Shown here: positions 8,365 to 16,907 of the stretch, piece after piece
Numbering within the stretch: position 1 is the first letter of the stretch
Layout: each line of letters opens with the position of its first letter
NCBI GenBank assembly: GCA_910583895.1
Contig: CAJTYJ010000018.1
Span: 1-64,000 of the forward strand
Origin: an uncultured Lachnospiraceae bacterium
GTDB lineage: Bacteria > Bacillota > Clostridia > Lachnospirales > Lachnospiraceae
Direction of reading: 5' to 3'
Length of the DNA stretch: 64,000 bases
Program-made: the position numbers and the translations under genes
The notes under the pieces: generated by a model
Told to the model about the DNA's origin: nothing
The model's database searches: none
The model's input: the letters and a program-made list of their open reading frames with translations, nothing else

Positions 8365-9233
8365 GTCGTACTATGGACAGAATGCGTCATACTGTACAAC
8401 TTTTCTATACCATACTGACCAATGGCTATGCGTACGGTTTTTTGGCCGGGAAGATCTATCAGGGGAAACTCAAGTATACCTGTGTGCCGGGGCTGAACTG
8501 CTACTCCTGCCCCGGAGCAGTCGGCTCCTGCCCCATCGGTGCCCTGCAGGCCCTGCTAAACCAGCAGGGGTTTCAGATTCCATTCGGTGTGATGGGCTTT
8601 CTTTTCCTTTTTGGAAGTTTTCTGGGACGAACTGTGTGCGGATGGTTTTGTCCGTTCGGCTTTGTGCAGGATCTTCTCTACCGGATTCCTCTGTTTCAAA
8701 AAAGAAAACGACTTCCTTTTCACCGAATTTTAAAATACGGAAAATATACAGTACTTGGACTGCTTGTGTGCATCGGATCCATGTTTTTGTTTGGCGGCTT
8801 TGCAAAAGTACCGGCGTTCTGTAAATACCTTTGTCCTTCCGGTACGCTTCTTGGCGCACTTCCGCTGCTTTCTGCCAATGAAGCACTGCGAAGCCAGATC
8901 GGCGGTCTGTTTTTCTGGAAGCTTGGAATCCTGCTTTTTATTCTCCTGCTTTCTGTAAAGGTTTTCCGGCCTTTTTGCCAGTATCTTTGCCCTTTGGGAG
9001 CGATTTACGGCTGGTTCAACCGTTTCAGCCTGGTACAGATCCACTGGGAGAAGGAAGACTGCATATCCTGCGGCGCCTGTGAGAAGGCATGCCCTGCGGG
9101 GCTTTTGATTCAGGAGATCTCCCGCTCTTCCGAGTGCATTCGGTGTGGTAAATGCGCGTCCGCATGCCCGACCGGATGTCTGCATCCATCCATATATCAT
9201 TTACATTCTGCAAATAAAAGAAAAGGAGCATAA
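8361..9233 (+). CDS. NapH/NosR-like 4Fe-4S membrane protein
   Basis: A 290-residue integral membrane protein with about five hydrophobic segments and many Cys motifs: LNCYSCPGAVGSCP, VCGWFCPFG, CKYLCPSG and CQYLCPLG around the membrane domain, then two ferredoxin motifs near the C-terminus (CISCGACEKACP and CIRCGKCASACP). This is the pattern of the NapH/NosR/CcoG-like polyferredoxins that move electrons across the membrane. GTG at 8361 overlaps the stop of the CXXC peptide in GTGA; ATG 8373 is the alternative. In context it probably powers extracytoplasmic thiol reduction. Confidence 0.88.
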   Translation: MSRTMDRMRHTVQLFYTILTNGYAYGFLAGKIYQGKLKYTCVPGLNCYSCPGAVGSCPIGALQALLNQQGFQIPFGVMGFLFLFGSFLGRTVCGWFCPFGFVQDLLYRIPLFQKRKRLPFHRILKYGKYTVLGLLVCIGSMFLFGGFAKVPAFCKYLCPSGTLLGALPLLSANEALRSQIGGLFFWKLGILLFILLLSVKVFRPFCQYLCPLGAIYGWFNRFSLVQIHWEKEDCISCGACEKACPAGLLIQEISRSSECIRCGKCASACPTGCLHPSIYHLHSANKRKGA

Positions 9234-9237
9234 AAAG

Positions 9238-9594
9238 ATGAATAACCAATGGAAAAACGAAGTAATGGAAAAAGTGAATGAGCTTCTAAAAGCACCTTCC
9301 TGCTGCGCGGAAGCAAAGACAGCAGCCCAGAACTGGCTTGATGCTGTGGGAACGGATAAAGAATCCGATGCTGCCCGCCATTTTATCGCAGAGCTTGAGA
9401 TGGATATCATGCCTGTGGACGGACTCATTGCTTTTGCCGACTCACCCAAAGGAGAACAGGTGTTTGGTGCAGAGACTGCCAAAAAAGTAGCTGCGCACGG
9501 CCGGGAACTGAAAGCTGCAGGTGCAGCATACTGCGACTGTCCCGCATGTGCAGCAGCGGAAGCAATCCTTGCAAAAAAAGAAGCGCTTCTGTAA
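9238..9594 (+). CDS. Small Cys-rich protein of the redox operon
   Basis: A 118-residue, Ala-rich, soluble, probably helical protein with a Cys pair near the N-terminus (PSCCAEAK) and three Cys at the C-terminus (YCDCPACAAAEAIL). The spaced Cys suggest metal or Fe-S binding or thiol exchange, but I cannot name a function. The start is ATG 9238 with AAAGGAGC 8 bases upstream, overlapping the end of the Fe-S gene region, so it belongs to the same operon. Similar small proteins recur in Clostridia. Confidence 0.8.
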   Translation: MNNQWKNEVMEKVNELLKAPSCCAEAKTAAQNWLDAVGTDKESDAARHFIAELEMDIMPVDGLIAFADSPKGEQVFGAETAKKVAAHGRELKAAGAAYCDCPACAAAEAILAKKEALL

Positions 9595-9704
9595 CGCAAT
9601 CGGATATTCTGAAATAAGGAGAGGCCGCAATGAAGTCCGCCGGAACACCCGGCAGGACCTCATTGGCAGCCCCTCCTTTTGCTTTTCAATCCTTTTCCTC
9701 TGGA

Positions 9705-10025
9705 TCATGCAAACCGGTCTATATACCTTCCAACAGACCCATCTAAGGGACTCCGGGATGGATAGCCCGGGCCCTTGGTGTCTTCTTTATCGTCCTCCTT
9801 TCGTCTCTTCTTTTTTAACTGCTCGATCTTCTGTTTGACTTGTTCGATCTGCTTTTCTAACTCTTTCACCTTTTCTTCGTCGTGGTTCTGAACCGCTTTC
9901 TTTTTTTCTTGATGAAGTTTTTGGAGTTTCTGTTCCAGAGTCTTCAGCTGCGGATCCCCTCCGCTTCCCGAAAGATGGACTGGGTCCATGGACAAATCGC
10001 CAAAACCAACCGCCTGTATTCCCAT
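9705..10025 (-). CDS. FlxA-like coiled-coil protein
   Basis: A 106-residue protein whose middle (about 25-78) is a continuous charged coiled coil of Lys, Glu and Gln (KELEKQIEQVKQKIEQLKK). The N-terminus is MGIQAVGFGDLSMDP and the C-terminus is Pro/Gly-rich. The layout resembles small FlxA-like proteins. ATG has AGGAGG 8 bases upstream. Function is unknown. The gene converges on the redox operon. A GTCCGCCGG/CCGGCAGGAC hairpin lies between them at about 9634-9658, without a clear T-run. Confidence 0.7.
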   Translation of the reverse strand: MGIQAVGFGDLSMDPVHLSGSGGDPQLKTLEQKLQKLHQEKKKAVQNHDEEKVKELEKQIEQVKQKIEQLKKKRRKEDDKEDTKGPGYPSRSPLDGSVGRYIDRFA

Positions 10026-10152
10026 ATCGGTTTCCTCCTGTCTGCATTTTAGTTTACTCTTTTTATATCGCCCTGCTTTTTTGTCCCATTGCAGAAATGA
10101 TGCAAAAGGATATTTTCCCGTTGTGAAACAGCTGTGTACTTTACACAGACGG

Positions 10153-11499
10153 TTAAGTCTTAGGAATAGTCAAAAAAATCTGCAGCCGATACACTCCTTC
10201 AGATACCGTATTCTTAACGGTTCCGTGATATTTTGCCGCGACTGCCCGAATGTTGGAAAGGCCGATTCCATCTTCCGGTACACGGGTCAGTTCCTTTGCA
10301 CAGCGATTCTCTGCCATCAGCAGATAAAAGTTCCCCTTTTTCCGACTCGCCAGATTAATCTGCCTTTCTTCCTTTGGCAATTCGGTGCAGGCTTTGACGG
10401 CGTTGTCCAGTGCATTGGATAAGAGGATGCACCAGTCCATGTCTTTGACCATATTTTGTGCGGGTATCTTAAGCTCACAGCGGATCCTTATGTCTTTTTG
10501 CTCTGCCAACAGAAGTTTACTTCCCAGCAGGGCGTCCACGGCTGCGTTGCCTGTGCAGACCGTACAGGACAGCGCTGCTGCCGTCTCATCCAGATGGGCC
10601 AGATAATCACACGCCCGGTCTGTCTCTCCCGCCCTGAGAAGCTCCGCCAGCACCGTCAGATGATTTTTGATATCGTGCCGGAAGGCCCGGGTCTTCTGGT
10701 CACGCAGGACTGCTTCCTGCAGGTAGATCTCCTGTTCTGCCGCCTGCTGTTCCAGCAGAAGGACTTTCTGCTCGGCCTGAAGGATTTTAAGGATTTTCTG
10801 GTATGCATATAAGGTCAGCAGCAGACAGACACAGGCAAAGATCTGCAGAAACAAGAGTTCTCCATGCCGGATATTTTGCACGGAAAGGATCTCACCGGTG
10901 CCAGCGTCAACCCAGAATTCATCTCCGTAGATCATGGTCTGTATAATCCGCACCACCAATGAAATAAAAAAGACAGGGATTGTCAGCTGCAGATGTGCCT
11001 GCCGGCTGGTACTTGCCATGCTCTGCCGGAAATGGCTCAGAATAAAGACAGACAGGGCACATACCAGAAGCAGGCGAAGACATTCTCTTACTGTGTCAGA
11101 CGGATAAACCCATTGCTCATGTTCCAGTATAAAAGGCAACAGGATCCGGTAGCCGATCCAACTTGTGACCCCGCTGCCAACGCTGACCACCGAATGAATC
11201 AAAACCGACAGGGTCAGTGCTTCCAGAGGCTTTCTTTTCAGCAGTACACAGCCGCATCCGGCAAGCAGTCCAATCTCCATGATCAGTCCAAGACTCCCCT
11301 GCAGACGGTACCTAAGCTCCATCACTCCAATGCAGGCGGACAATATCGTATAACAGCATCCAAAAAGCAGCCGGAAAGGGATTTTGCAGTAACTGCAGAA
11401 AAAAAAGAAAATCGTAAAAGGCAGCAGTACATAGGCCAGCAGACCAGGAGCTGCCATATACCACAAGGATCCCATCAGAAATCCATTTATCCAGTTCAT
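10153..11499 (-). CDS. AgrC-like GHKL sensor histidine kinase
   Basis: A 448-residue membrane sensor. The first 235 residues hold about six or seven hydrophobic segments. A short coiled coil (about 240-270) leads to the phospho-acceptor His275 in FRHDIKNH. The C-terminal GHKL ATPase has the N-box NALDNAVKAC and a G-box GIGLSNI. This is the peptide-sensing HPK10/AgrC type. ATG 11499 is used because GAAGGGAGC lies upstream. It follows the LytTR regulator gene by 38 bp on the same strand. No agrB or agrD is present, so the signal is unknown. Confidence 0.88.
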   Translation of the reverse strand: MNWINGFLMGSLWYMAAPGLLAYVLLPFTIFFFFCSYCKIPFRLLFGCCYTILSACIGVMELRYRLQGSLGLIMEIGLLAGCGCVLLKRKPLEALTLSVLIHSVVSVGSGVTSWIGYRILLPFILEHEQWVYPSDTVRECLRLLLVCALSVFILSHFRQSMASTSRQAHLQLTIPVFFISLVVRIIQTMIYGDEFWVDAGTGEILSVQNIRHGELLFLQIFACVCLLLTLYAYQKILKILQAEQKVLLLEQQAAEQEIYLQEAVLRDQKTRAFRHDIKNHLTVLAELLRAGETDRACDYLAHLDETAAALSCTVCTGNAAVDALLGSKLLLAEQKDIRIRCELKIPAQNMVKDMDWCILLSNALDNAVKACTELPKEERQINLASRKKGNFYLLMAENRCAKELTRVPEDGIGLSNIRAVAAKYHGTVKNTVSEGVYRLQIFLTIPKT

Positions 11500-11537
11500 T
11501 CTGTGCTCCCTTCTGTTACACACAATCGGCGTCGCTT

Positions 11538-12266
11538 CTACCAGGTTCCCTGATCCGGCACGGCCATTTGCTCTTCCATATATTCCATCATTTTTTTCAT
11601 AAAGACCGGATGATAATTTCTAGAGACCGGAACCTGGTCTCCATTTTCCAGAACTGCAACGCCGTCCCGATACTCCGACAGATACTCCGGGTTAACCAAA
11701 AAACTGCGGTGGCACCGAATTAGATCCGGCGCTGTCTGCCGCTCAGCTTCTTTGATTCTCCCGTAATAAGTCATCACCTCGTTTTTGGTGTGTACATAGA
11801 TCTTCCGATTCACGACCTCACAGTAACAGATATCCCGAAGCTTTACATTGCGGCACCAGTCTTTCGTCCGGATGGACAGATACCGTTCTTCTTTTCGACA
11901 CAGACGCTTTAAACTGCGCTTCAAAGCCCGCTCCAGGCGGTTTTCATCTACCGGCTTGCACAGATAGTCCATAGCCTCCACTTCAAAAGCATCCAGCATA
12001 CATTCTTTGAGCACGGTTACAAAGATCAGAACCCCTTCAAATTCTTTCTGCCGAAGTCTTTTTGCCAGTTCGATCCCGTCCAGATTCGGCATCTGGATAT
12101 CGAGAAAAATCAGATCAAAATCCAGGGGAGTACACAAAAACTGCACGGCATTTGTATAGCAGGAAATCCGGTAATGTTCTTCCCACTGTTGAAGCCTGCA
12201 TGCGACCATCTGCTTCAGGCGCTCGCACATCACCGGCTCATCGTCGCAGACCGCAATTTTTATCAT
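11538..12266 (-). CDS. LytTR-family response regulator, AgrA-like
   Basis: A 242-residue response regulator. The receiver domain (1-120) has the acidic pocket CDDE, phospho-Asp56 in LIFLDIQMP and the conserved Lys in CKPVDE. The C-terminal LytTR domain (about 135-235) contains the RCHRSFLVNPEY segment and ends in a predicted DNA-binding beta fold. It should bind paired direct repeats upstream of target genes when phosphorylated by the adjacent kinase. ATG 12266 has GGAGG 7 bases upstream; the frame is open 7 codons further. It is first of a two-gene unit. Confidence 0.9.
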   Translation of the reverse strand: MIKIAVCDDEPVMCERLKQMVACRLQQWEEHYRISCYTNAVQFLCTPLDFDLIFLDIQMPNLDGIELAKRLRQKEFEGVLIFVTVLKECMLDAFEVEAMDYLCKPVDENRLERALKRSLKRLCRKEERYLSIRTKDWCRNVKLRDICYCEVVNRKIYVHTKNEVMTYYGRIKEAERQTAPDLIRCHRSFLVNPEYLSEYRDGVAVLENGDQVPVSRNYHPVFMKKMMEYMEEQMAVPDQGTW

Positions 12267-12315
12267 CTTGATTCCTCCTTCTGACATTCACAGTCAGTGC
12301 TCGCCTCTCTCCCCA

Positions 12316-12448
12316 TGAATCAAATACCCCGCTGCAAGCAACGGGGTATCAAACTTGCAGCGCTGCTAAGCAGCGGGGTATTTGACCCTCGCGGCAGTCG
12401 CCAAATGTCTGCAAGCAGCCACTTGGCTCGTTGCCCGCGGGAATAAAC
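12316..12448. repeat. Dispersed palindromic repeat, long copy
   Basis: In this 331-bp gene-free stretch, TCAAATACCCCGCTGC (12320-12335) is a perfect inverted repeat of GCAGCGGGGTATTTGA (12370-12385). Smaller hairpins nest inside: ATACCCCG/CGGGGTAT (12324-12331/12342-12349) and GCTGC/GCAGC. The right part (12410-12447, minus strand) matches the left 39 bases of the copy at 46464-46514 with three differences. The left end (12318-12339) matches its right 22 bases exactly. It lies between the FtsX operon end and the response-regulator start and may also act as a terminator. Confidence 0.75.
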
Positions 12449-12598
12449 ACATTTCACCGGATATCATGCAGACAGAACACCGGTCAGATCAAGAGAACCG
12501 CTGCTCTTCTGCCTGACTATATGATACCATATATCGTTTAAAATCACCTGATTCAAAAGTAAAATGTTGCAGAAGGAAGGTAAAATGCTGCATCTAGT

Positions 12599-14443
12599 CT
12601 AGTCTTCTCTTCTGCTCAGCAGTTTCAGCGGCTCTTTTTTCAGATTTCCATGAATCATAAAAAGTGATAAAAGGACTGCAGCTGTCAGTACTCCAAACCC
12701 GGACGCTGCAGAAACGGCGGCGTTTAAAGAAGTATCCAGTACAATCTCTTCTGTCTCATTTCCTTCCGCCGCAATCAGTCCGCTGCTGTACAAGGTACTG
12801 TAGTGCCCGCCGCTTTCCATCCGCTGCACAGTCTCTTTGGAAAGCCGGCAGCCGGCGGTGCTTCCCAGAACACACCCTGCCGCGCTGAGCAGCACAAGTC
12901 CCGCCAGCAAAGAGACAATACAGGTGCGCGTTCCCATTCCCATGGAACGCTCGATGGCAGTTCTTCGGCACTGTCTTGTGATAAAAAGGCGGCAGAAAAA
13001 CATCAATACCAGAAATGCTGTCACAATCCCCGCTGCCAGCAGGACCACGGAGATCCTTCGGATCCCGGACAGATTTTCCTGGAGATCGGTATATCCTCTG
13101 TCATAGAACTGCAGTTCGATCCCCTCCACCCCCTGCTCTTCCCACAGCTTTTGATATTCCTGGATGCTTCCGTTGGGAATGCAGAAGGATGTGTTTGCCG
13201 CATTCATGGGACCGTAGGCCGCAATGTTGTGTTCCATACTTTCTGTCACCGAACTGGCCGGAATCAGAACCTCATTTTGTCCCAGCGCATAGTCGGTACT
13301 TCTGGAACTGCCGGCAGACCAGTCATAGATACCAACCACCGTATAGTCTGCCTCAAAAAACGGCTCATAAGCTTTTCCTTCTGCGTTCAGCAGTCCGTAA
13401 TCCGACCAGAACAAAAGACTGGCATCAGAAGAAGTGGTTCCGGAATAGCTGGCGAGCATCAGTGAAAGCGGCAGCTGATCGCCCACGGAAAGCTCGTTGT
13501 TTGCGGCAAAATACCGGGAGATCATACAGACTTTGCGCCCTTCTTCCTGATCCGCCTCATCCAGCTTTCTGCCCTCGATCAGGTAGGCATCTCCCTGGTA
13601 AAAAGACATCAGAAGGTTCAGATCGCTCACCGGCGTGACCGGGACCGAATGGTAGGTCCAGTCCAGTGCTTTGGCAAGCTCCAGCCACTTCTCCCCCGCC
13701 TTTGTCTCATAGAATCCTTCGGTCACTTCCTCATAAAATATCCCTGGCAGCGAACTCGGAATCCGGTTGCCGGACAGGTCGGTCTGGTCCGAGGAAAGCG
13801 TTCCTGCCGGAATCCATTCATAAGGATTATCCTCCCCTGTCCGCCATCCATGAGGAATATAGTCCCGAAGATACATTACATACGTTTTTCCCGCCTCCAG
13901 AGGTTTTGGCTCCGGATTTTCATGATCACAGAAATGAAAGTCGATCAGGTTGTCCATGGGATAATAGCTGTACAGCACCTTTCCCTGATGCATCCTTATG
14001 GGACCGTCAGGGATGCTGTCCTCATAAGGCACCCCTTCTAAGACAACCCTCTGGCTGACTCCCGTATTCAGATCAAACAGGCGAAAGGAAGGGTCGTAGG
14101 CCACATAATATGGCCTTTGTTCCGGTCCGGACAGGTATTCTGCTCCGGAGAGTTCCAGCACGGAAGCCGGAATCGTTTCTCCGTATTCTTTCACCGTCCG
14201 GAAGCGGTAATCTTTGATTTCCGCACTCCATTCCTTTTCTCTTTTCACCGACACCGGCACCTGCCTTGCTGTTCCGATGGTCAAAAAGACCTGCTCAAAA
14301 CGTTCCATGTTAGCAGCGGTCAGCACATACATGCTCCCGCCCAGAGACAAAAGGAGCACCGCAAAGGTCAGAAGAAGTACAAAAAAGGCACTGATGCGGC
14401 GCATCCGCCAAAGCTGTTTCAGACTGTATCGGATCATAATCAT
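12599..14443 (-). CDS. FtsX-like ABC permease
   Basis: A 614-residue membrane protein with one N-terminal transmembrane segment (about 18-40), a large extracytoplasmic domain of about 420 residues, and three C-terminal segments (about 465-490, 505-530 and 580-602). This is the MacB/FtsX topology. Such permeases work with an ATPase as mechanotransmission complexes for peptides, antibiotics or envelope signals. None is encoded beside it. ATG 14443 is chosen because GAGGTG lies 6 bases upstream; GTG 14452 is an alternative. It is the last gene of a four-gene minus-strand operon. Confidence 0.8.
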   Translation of the reverse strand: MIMIRYSLKQLWRMRRISAFFVLLLTFAVLLLSLGGSMYVLTAANMERFEQVFLTIGTARQVPVSVKREKEWSAEIKDYRFRTVKEYGETIPASVLELSGAEYLSGPEQRPYYVAYDPSFRLFDLNTGVSQRVVLEGVPYEDSIPDGPIRMHQGKVLYSYYPMDNLIDFHFCDHENPEPKPLEAGKTYVMYLRDYIPHGWRTGEDNPYEWIPAGTLSSDQTDLSGNRIPSSLPGIFYEEVTEGFYETKAGEKWLELAKALDWTYHSVPVTPVSDLNLLMSFYQGDAYLIEGRKLDEADQEEGRKVCMISRYFAANNELSVGDQLPLSLMLASYSGTTSSDASLLFWSDYGLLNAEGKAYEPFFEADYTVVGIYDWSAGSSRSTDYALGQNEVLIPASSVTESMEHNIAAYGPMNAANTSFCIPNGSIQEYQKLWEEQGVEGIELQFYDRGYTDLQENLSGIRRISVVLLAAGIVTAFLVLMFFCRLFITRQCRRTAIERSMGMGTRTCIVSLLAGLVLLSAAGCVLGSTAGCRLSKETVQRMESGGHYSTLYSSGLIAAEGNETEEIVLDTSLNAAVSAASGFGVLTAAVLLSLFMIHGNLKKEPLKLLSRRED

Positions 14444-14453
14444 ACTGCTCACC

Positions 14454-15668
14454 TCAATCCTTCTGTGACAGAATCTGCATCACACTGTGTTTGCTCATGG
14501 AGACAAGCGCTGCCAGCATCCCCAGGACGCAGAACCCCACAGACATCCACATCACCACCAGCGAAAAAGAATGGTTCTCTGACATCACAGGCCAGGCGCA
14601 CAGAGTCCCAAGCCCGCTGCCTGCCACTGCCAGAAGCAGGTATTCTGTAAAAAAGACGAGGCAGCTTTTCATCTTTCCAATCCCAATGGACCGTAAAAGC
14701 GCATATTCCGGTCTCCGGTCCTGGATGAACAGGTGTGCGGTCAGATATCCTGCTCCCGCCGCAATACAGAAAATCAGAGGCAGAAATCCCCGAAGCAGCG
14801 TCAGGCTCTCTTCGATCCGCTCTGCCGCTTTGATAAAGGTCTCATCCTGCACCACCAGCGCGTTGCCCTCATAGTGCATCTCTGCCGCTCCTGACACCGG
14901 AAGAAGTCCCAGTTTTTGCATCTCTTCTTTAAATGCATTCAGCTTGAGCGGATTTTTCACAGTGAAAAAAAAGGAATCAGCCAGAAAAGGATACCTCGCC
15001 CGCCGGTAGCTGTCCTGCACCGCCTGAATAGGCAGAATCAGTTCCGGATATCCCGCGCCGCTGCCTGCATCCATGACTCCCGCAATCTCATATTCGCACT
15101 GCTCCAGCGGCTCACAGAATACTTCATGATAGTCTCCGTACCGATAATAATAAAGATCCAGAAGGATCCGGTCTCCGGTCTGATACCCTTTCTGTTCCAG
15201 AAGGGCCCGGTCCACCAGACATTTCCTTTCACCGGATGCCAGAAAGTCCAGAGTATTTCCTTCTGTCAACGTCACATCCTCCGGTTTCAGTCCGCCCGCA
15301 CCTGCCAGACAGTTGACACCCCGGGCTTCAAACGGCGGAATGCTTCCCCTTCTTTTGGATCCGGATGCATCCAAATCCGCCAGAAGCTGGACCGTCACCG
15401 CCGGCTCCGCCACCGATTCCGATGCCAAAAGTTCGGTCACCAATGCCTCCTCAATCTTCAGTCCCTGATCCATGCTTCCATCCAGATTGCAGATTTTTCC
15501 GGCCACTTTTATGGCATCGGGCAAGTGCTCCCTCATCTGTTCCAGATCTCTCACATTGCCTGCGTAAAGGTGCAGAAACAGCACGGTGACCAGGCAGATC
15601 AGCATACACAACAGACTCCGTTGTCCGCAGCGTTTCAGACTGCGGACCGCCATATGAAGGTAAAACAT
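14454..15668 (-). CDS. FtsX-like ABC permease
   Basis: A 404-residue permease with an N-terminal membrane segment (about 17-37), an extracytoplasmic domain of about 240 residues, and three C-terminal segments (about 283-305, 330-352 and 368-390). The DRRPEYALLRSIGIGK stretch after the second segment is typical of FtsX domains. It overlaps neither neighbour: its start lies one base after the stop of the anti-sigma-like gene, and AGGAGG lies 9 bases before the ATG. It probably forms a heterodimer with the following permease. Confidence 0.8.
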   Translation of the reverse strand: MFYLHMAVRSLKRCGQRSLLCMLICLVTVLFLHLYAGNVRDLEQMREHLPDAIKVAGKICNLDGSMDQGLKIEEALVTELLASESVAEPAVTVQLLADLDASGSKRRGSIPPFEARGVNCLAGAGGLKPEDVTLTEGNTLDFLASGERKCLVDRALLEQKGYQTGDRILLDLYYYRYGDYHEVFCEPLEQCEYEIAGVMDAGSGAGYPELILPIQAVQDSYRRARYPFLADSFFFTVKNPLKLNAFKEEMQKLGLLPVSGAAEMHYEGNALVVQDETFIKAAERIEESLTLLRGFLPLIFCIAAGAGYLTAHLFIQDRRPEYALLRSIGIGKMKSCLVFFTEYLLLAVAGSGLGTLCAWPVMSENHSFSLVVMWMSVGFCVLGMLAALVSMSKHSVMQILSQKD

Positions 15669-15669
15669 C

Positions 15670-16248
15670 TCACGGGTCCTCCTTTTCTTTGATCTGCACA
15701 TAGCAGTTGTCATATTCCCGTGTCACTTCCAGAATCACCCGGTCCACTTCCTCCCGGTTTTCATCCAGGATCTTGATATACATGGAACTGCTTATGACAT
15801 CCGGAAGCGCCTCTGCCTCTTCTTCATCGCCAACCAGCCAGAAAATCGTCTTTCCCTGGGGGCTGATACAGTCTATGCCAAGAATAATAATCTCCTTTTC
15901 ATAGTAATAGTTTTCCGGCAGATCCAGCTCGATCATGTAACGGTTCCTCACCGGATCCAGTTCCAGAAGCACCCGCTCACCGGGTTTCAGAGAAATCCAC
16001 TGGGCTGTTTTGGTTCCTTTGGCATAGGCCGTGATCCCCCACTTTGGCGTCTCTTCTATTTTTTCCGGAAGGACCAGGAAGGCAGAAAAAATAAGCGCCG
16101 CCATGCATACAGCTGTAAGGCTTTGTCTCACAGTCTTCTGCTGTCCGTGTCGTTTCTTCTGCTTCTCTTCCAGCTCCAGAATCCGCTTCTTTGCTTCTTC
16201 TGACAGGGAAATCTGTTCCACTGCTGTTTTCAGACGTTCATATTCCAT
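15670..16248 (-). CDS. Probable membrane anti-sigma factor
   Basis: A 192-residue protein with a short cytosolic N-terminus (LSEEAKKRILELEEKQKK), one membrane segment (about 43-60) and an extracytoplasmic domain of about 125 residues. Position directly after the ECF sigma gene (11-bp overlap) and this topology fit a cognate anti-sigma factor of the DUF4179-like sort. No zinc-binding ZAS motif is visible. The role rests on context, not on sequence similarity I can verify. Confidence 0.65.
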   Translation of the reverse strand: MEYERLKTAVEQISLSEEAKKRILELEEKQKKRHGQQKTVRQSLTAVCMAALIFSAFLVLPEKIEETPKWGITAYAKGTKTAQWISLKPGERVLLELDPVRNRYMIELDLPENYYYEKEIIILGIDCISPQGKTIFWLVGDEEEAEALPDVISSSMYIKILDENREEVDRVILEVTREYDNCYVQIKEKEDP

Positions 16249-16741
16249 CTTCTGCCACTCCTTCCTGTTCCATAATCTCTTTAAATTTTCTGCGCCCCCG
16301 TTCCAGCCGCTTCTTCATGGCCCCTTCTGTCACCTGCAGGATTTTTGCGGCTTCCCGGATGCTGTAGCCCATGACATAGTACAAAAGCAGCGCCTCCCGA
16401 TGCACCCTTGGCAGCTTCAGAAGACATTCCATCATACCACGGTCTTCTGCATTCTCATAGCTTCTTGTCAGCTGGGAAAGCTCCACCTGCGGATGTTTTC
16501 TTGCGAACAGAAGCCGGTTTTTACACAGATTGATGGTCACCCGGATCAGCCAGGCTTTCTCATGGGCCTGATCATGAAAGCCCTTTTTTCGTTCCATATA
16601 TCGAATCAGAGTATCCTGCACCACATCCTCCGCATCATGGGTGCTCTGCAGCATGACGACGGCAATCCGGTAGAGCATACCGCCGTACCGGAGGAAGACC
16701 GCTTCCACGCTGCAGCATGTTTTCTTCTCATAAGGCTGCAT
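16238..16741 (-). CDS. ECF RNA polymerase sigma factor
   Basis: A 167-residue group 4 sigma factor. Region 2 includes the DAEDVVQDTLIRYM core-binding helix and WLIRVTINLCKNRL. Region 4 (about 110-160) has LPRVHREALLLYYVMGYSI and the helix-turn-helix IREAAKILQVTEGAMKKRL. It should direct polymerase to promoters of its own operon, which carries a likely anti-sigma factor and two FtsX permeases, suggesting an envelope-stress or antimicrobial-peptide response. ATG 16741 lies 9 bases from AAGGAG; GTG 16744, 6 bases away, is also possible. Confidence 0.9.
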   Translation of the reverse strand: MQPYEKKTCCSVEAVFLRYGGMLYRIAVVMLQSTHDAEDVVQDTLIRYMERKKGFHDQAHEKAWLIRVTINLCKNRLLFARKHPQVELSQLTRSYENAEDRGMMECLLKLPRVHREALLLYYVMGYSIREAAKILQVTEGAMKKRLERGRRKFKEIMEQEGVAEDGI

Positions 16742-16907
16742 CACTTATCACTCCTTATATATAAAACAAATCACAGCACAAAAAGGTGACAGAAATACAA
16801 AAACAATGATAATATTATTCAGACAGGTCTATAATAGTAACAATTCAGACAGACTGTCAAGCTGTCGCTTTTTACCGGTGCATGACAGTTATGGAAAGGA
16901 GCGCTCC

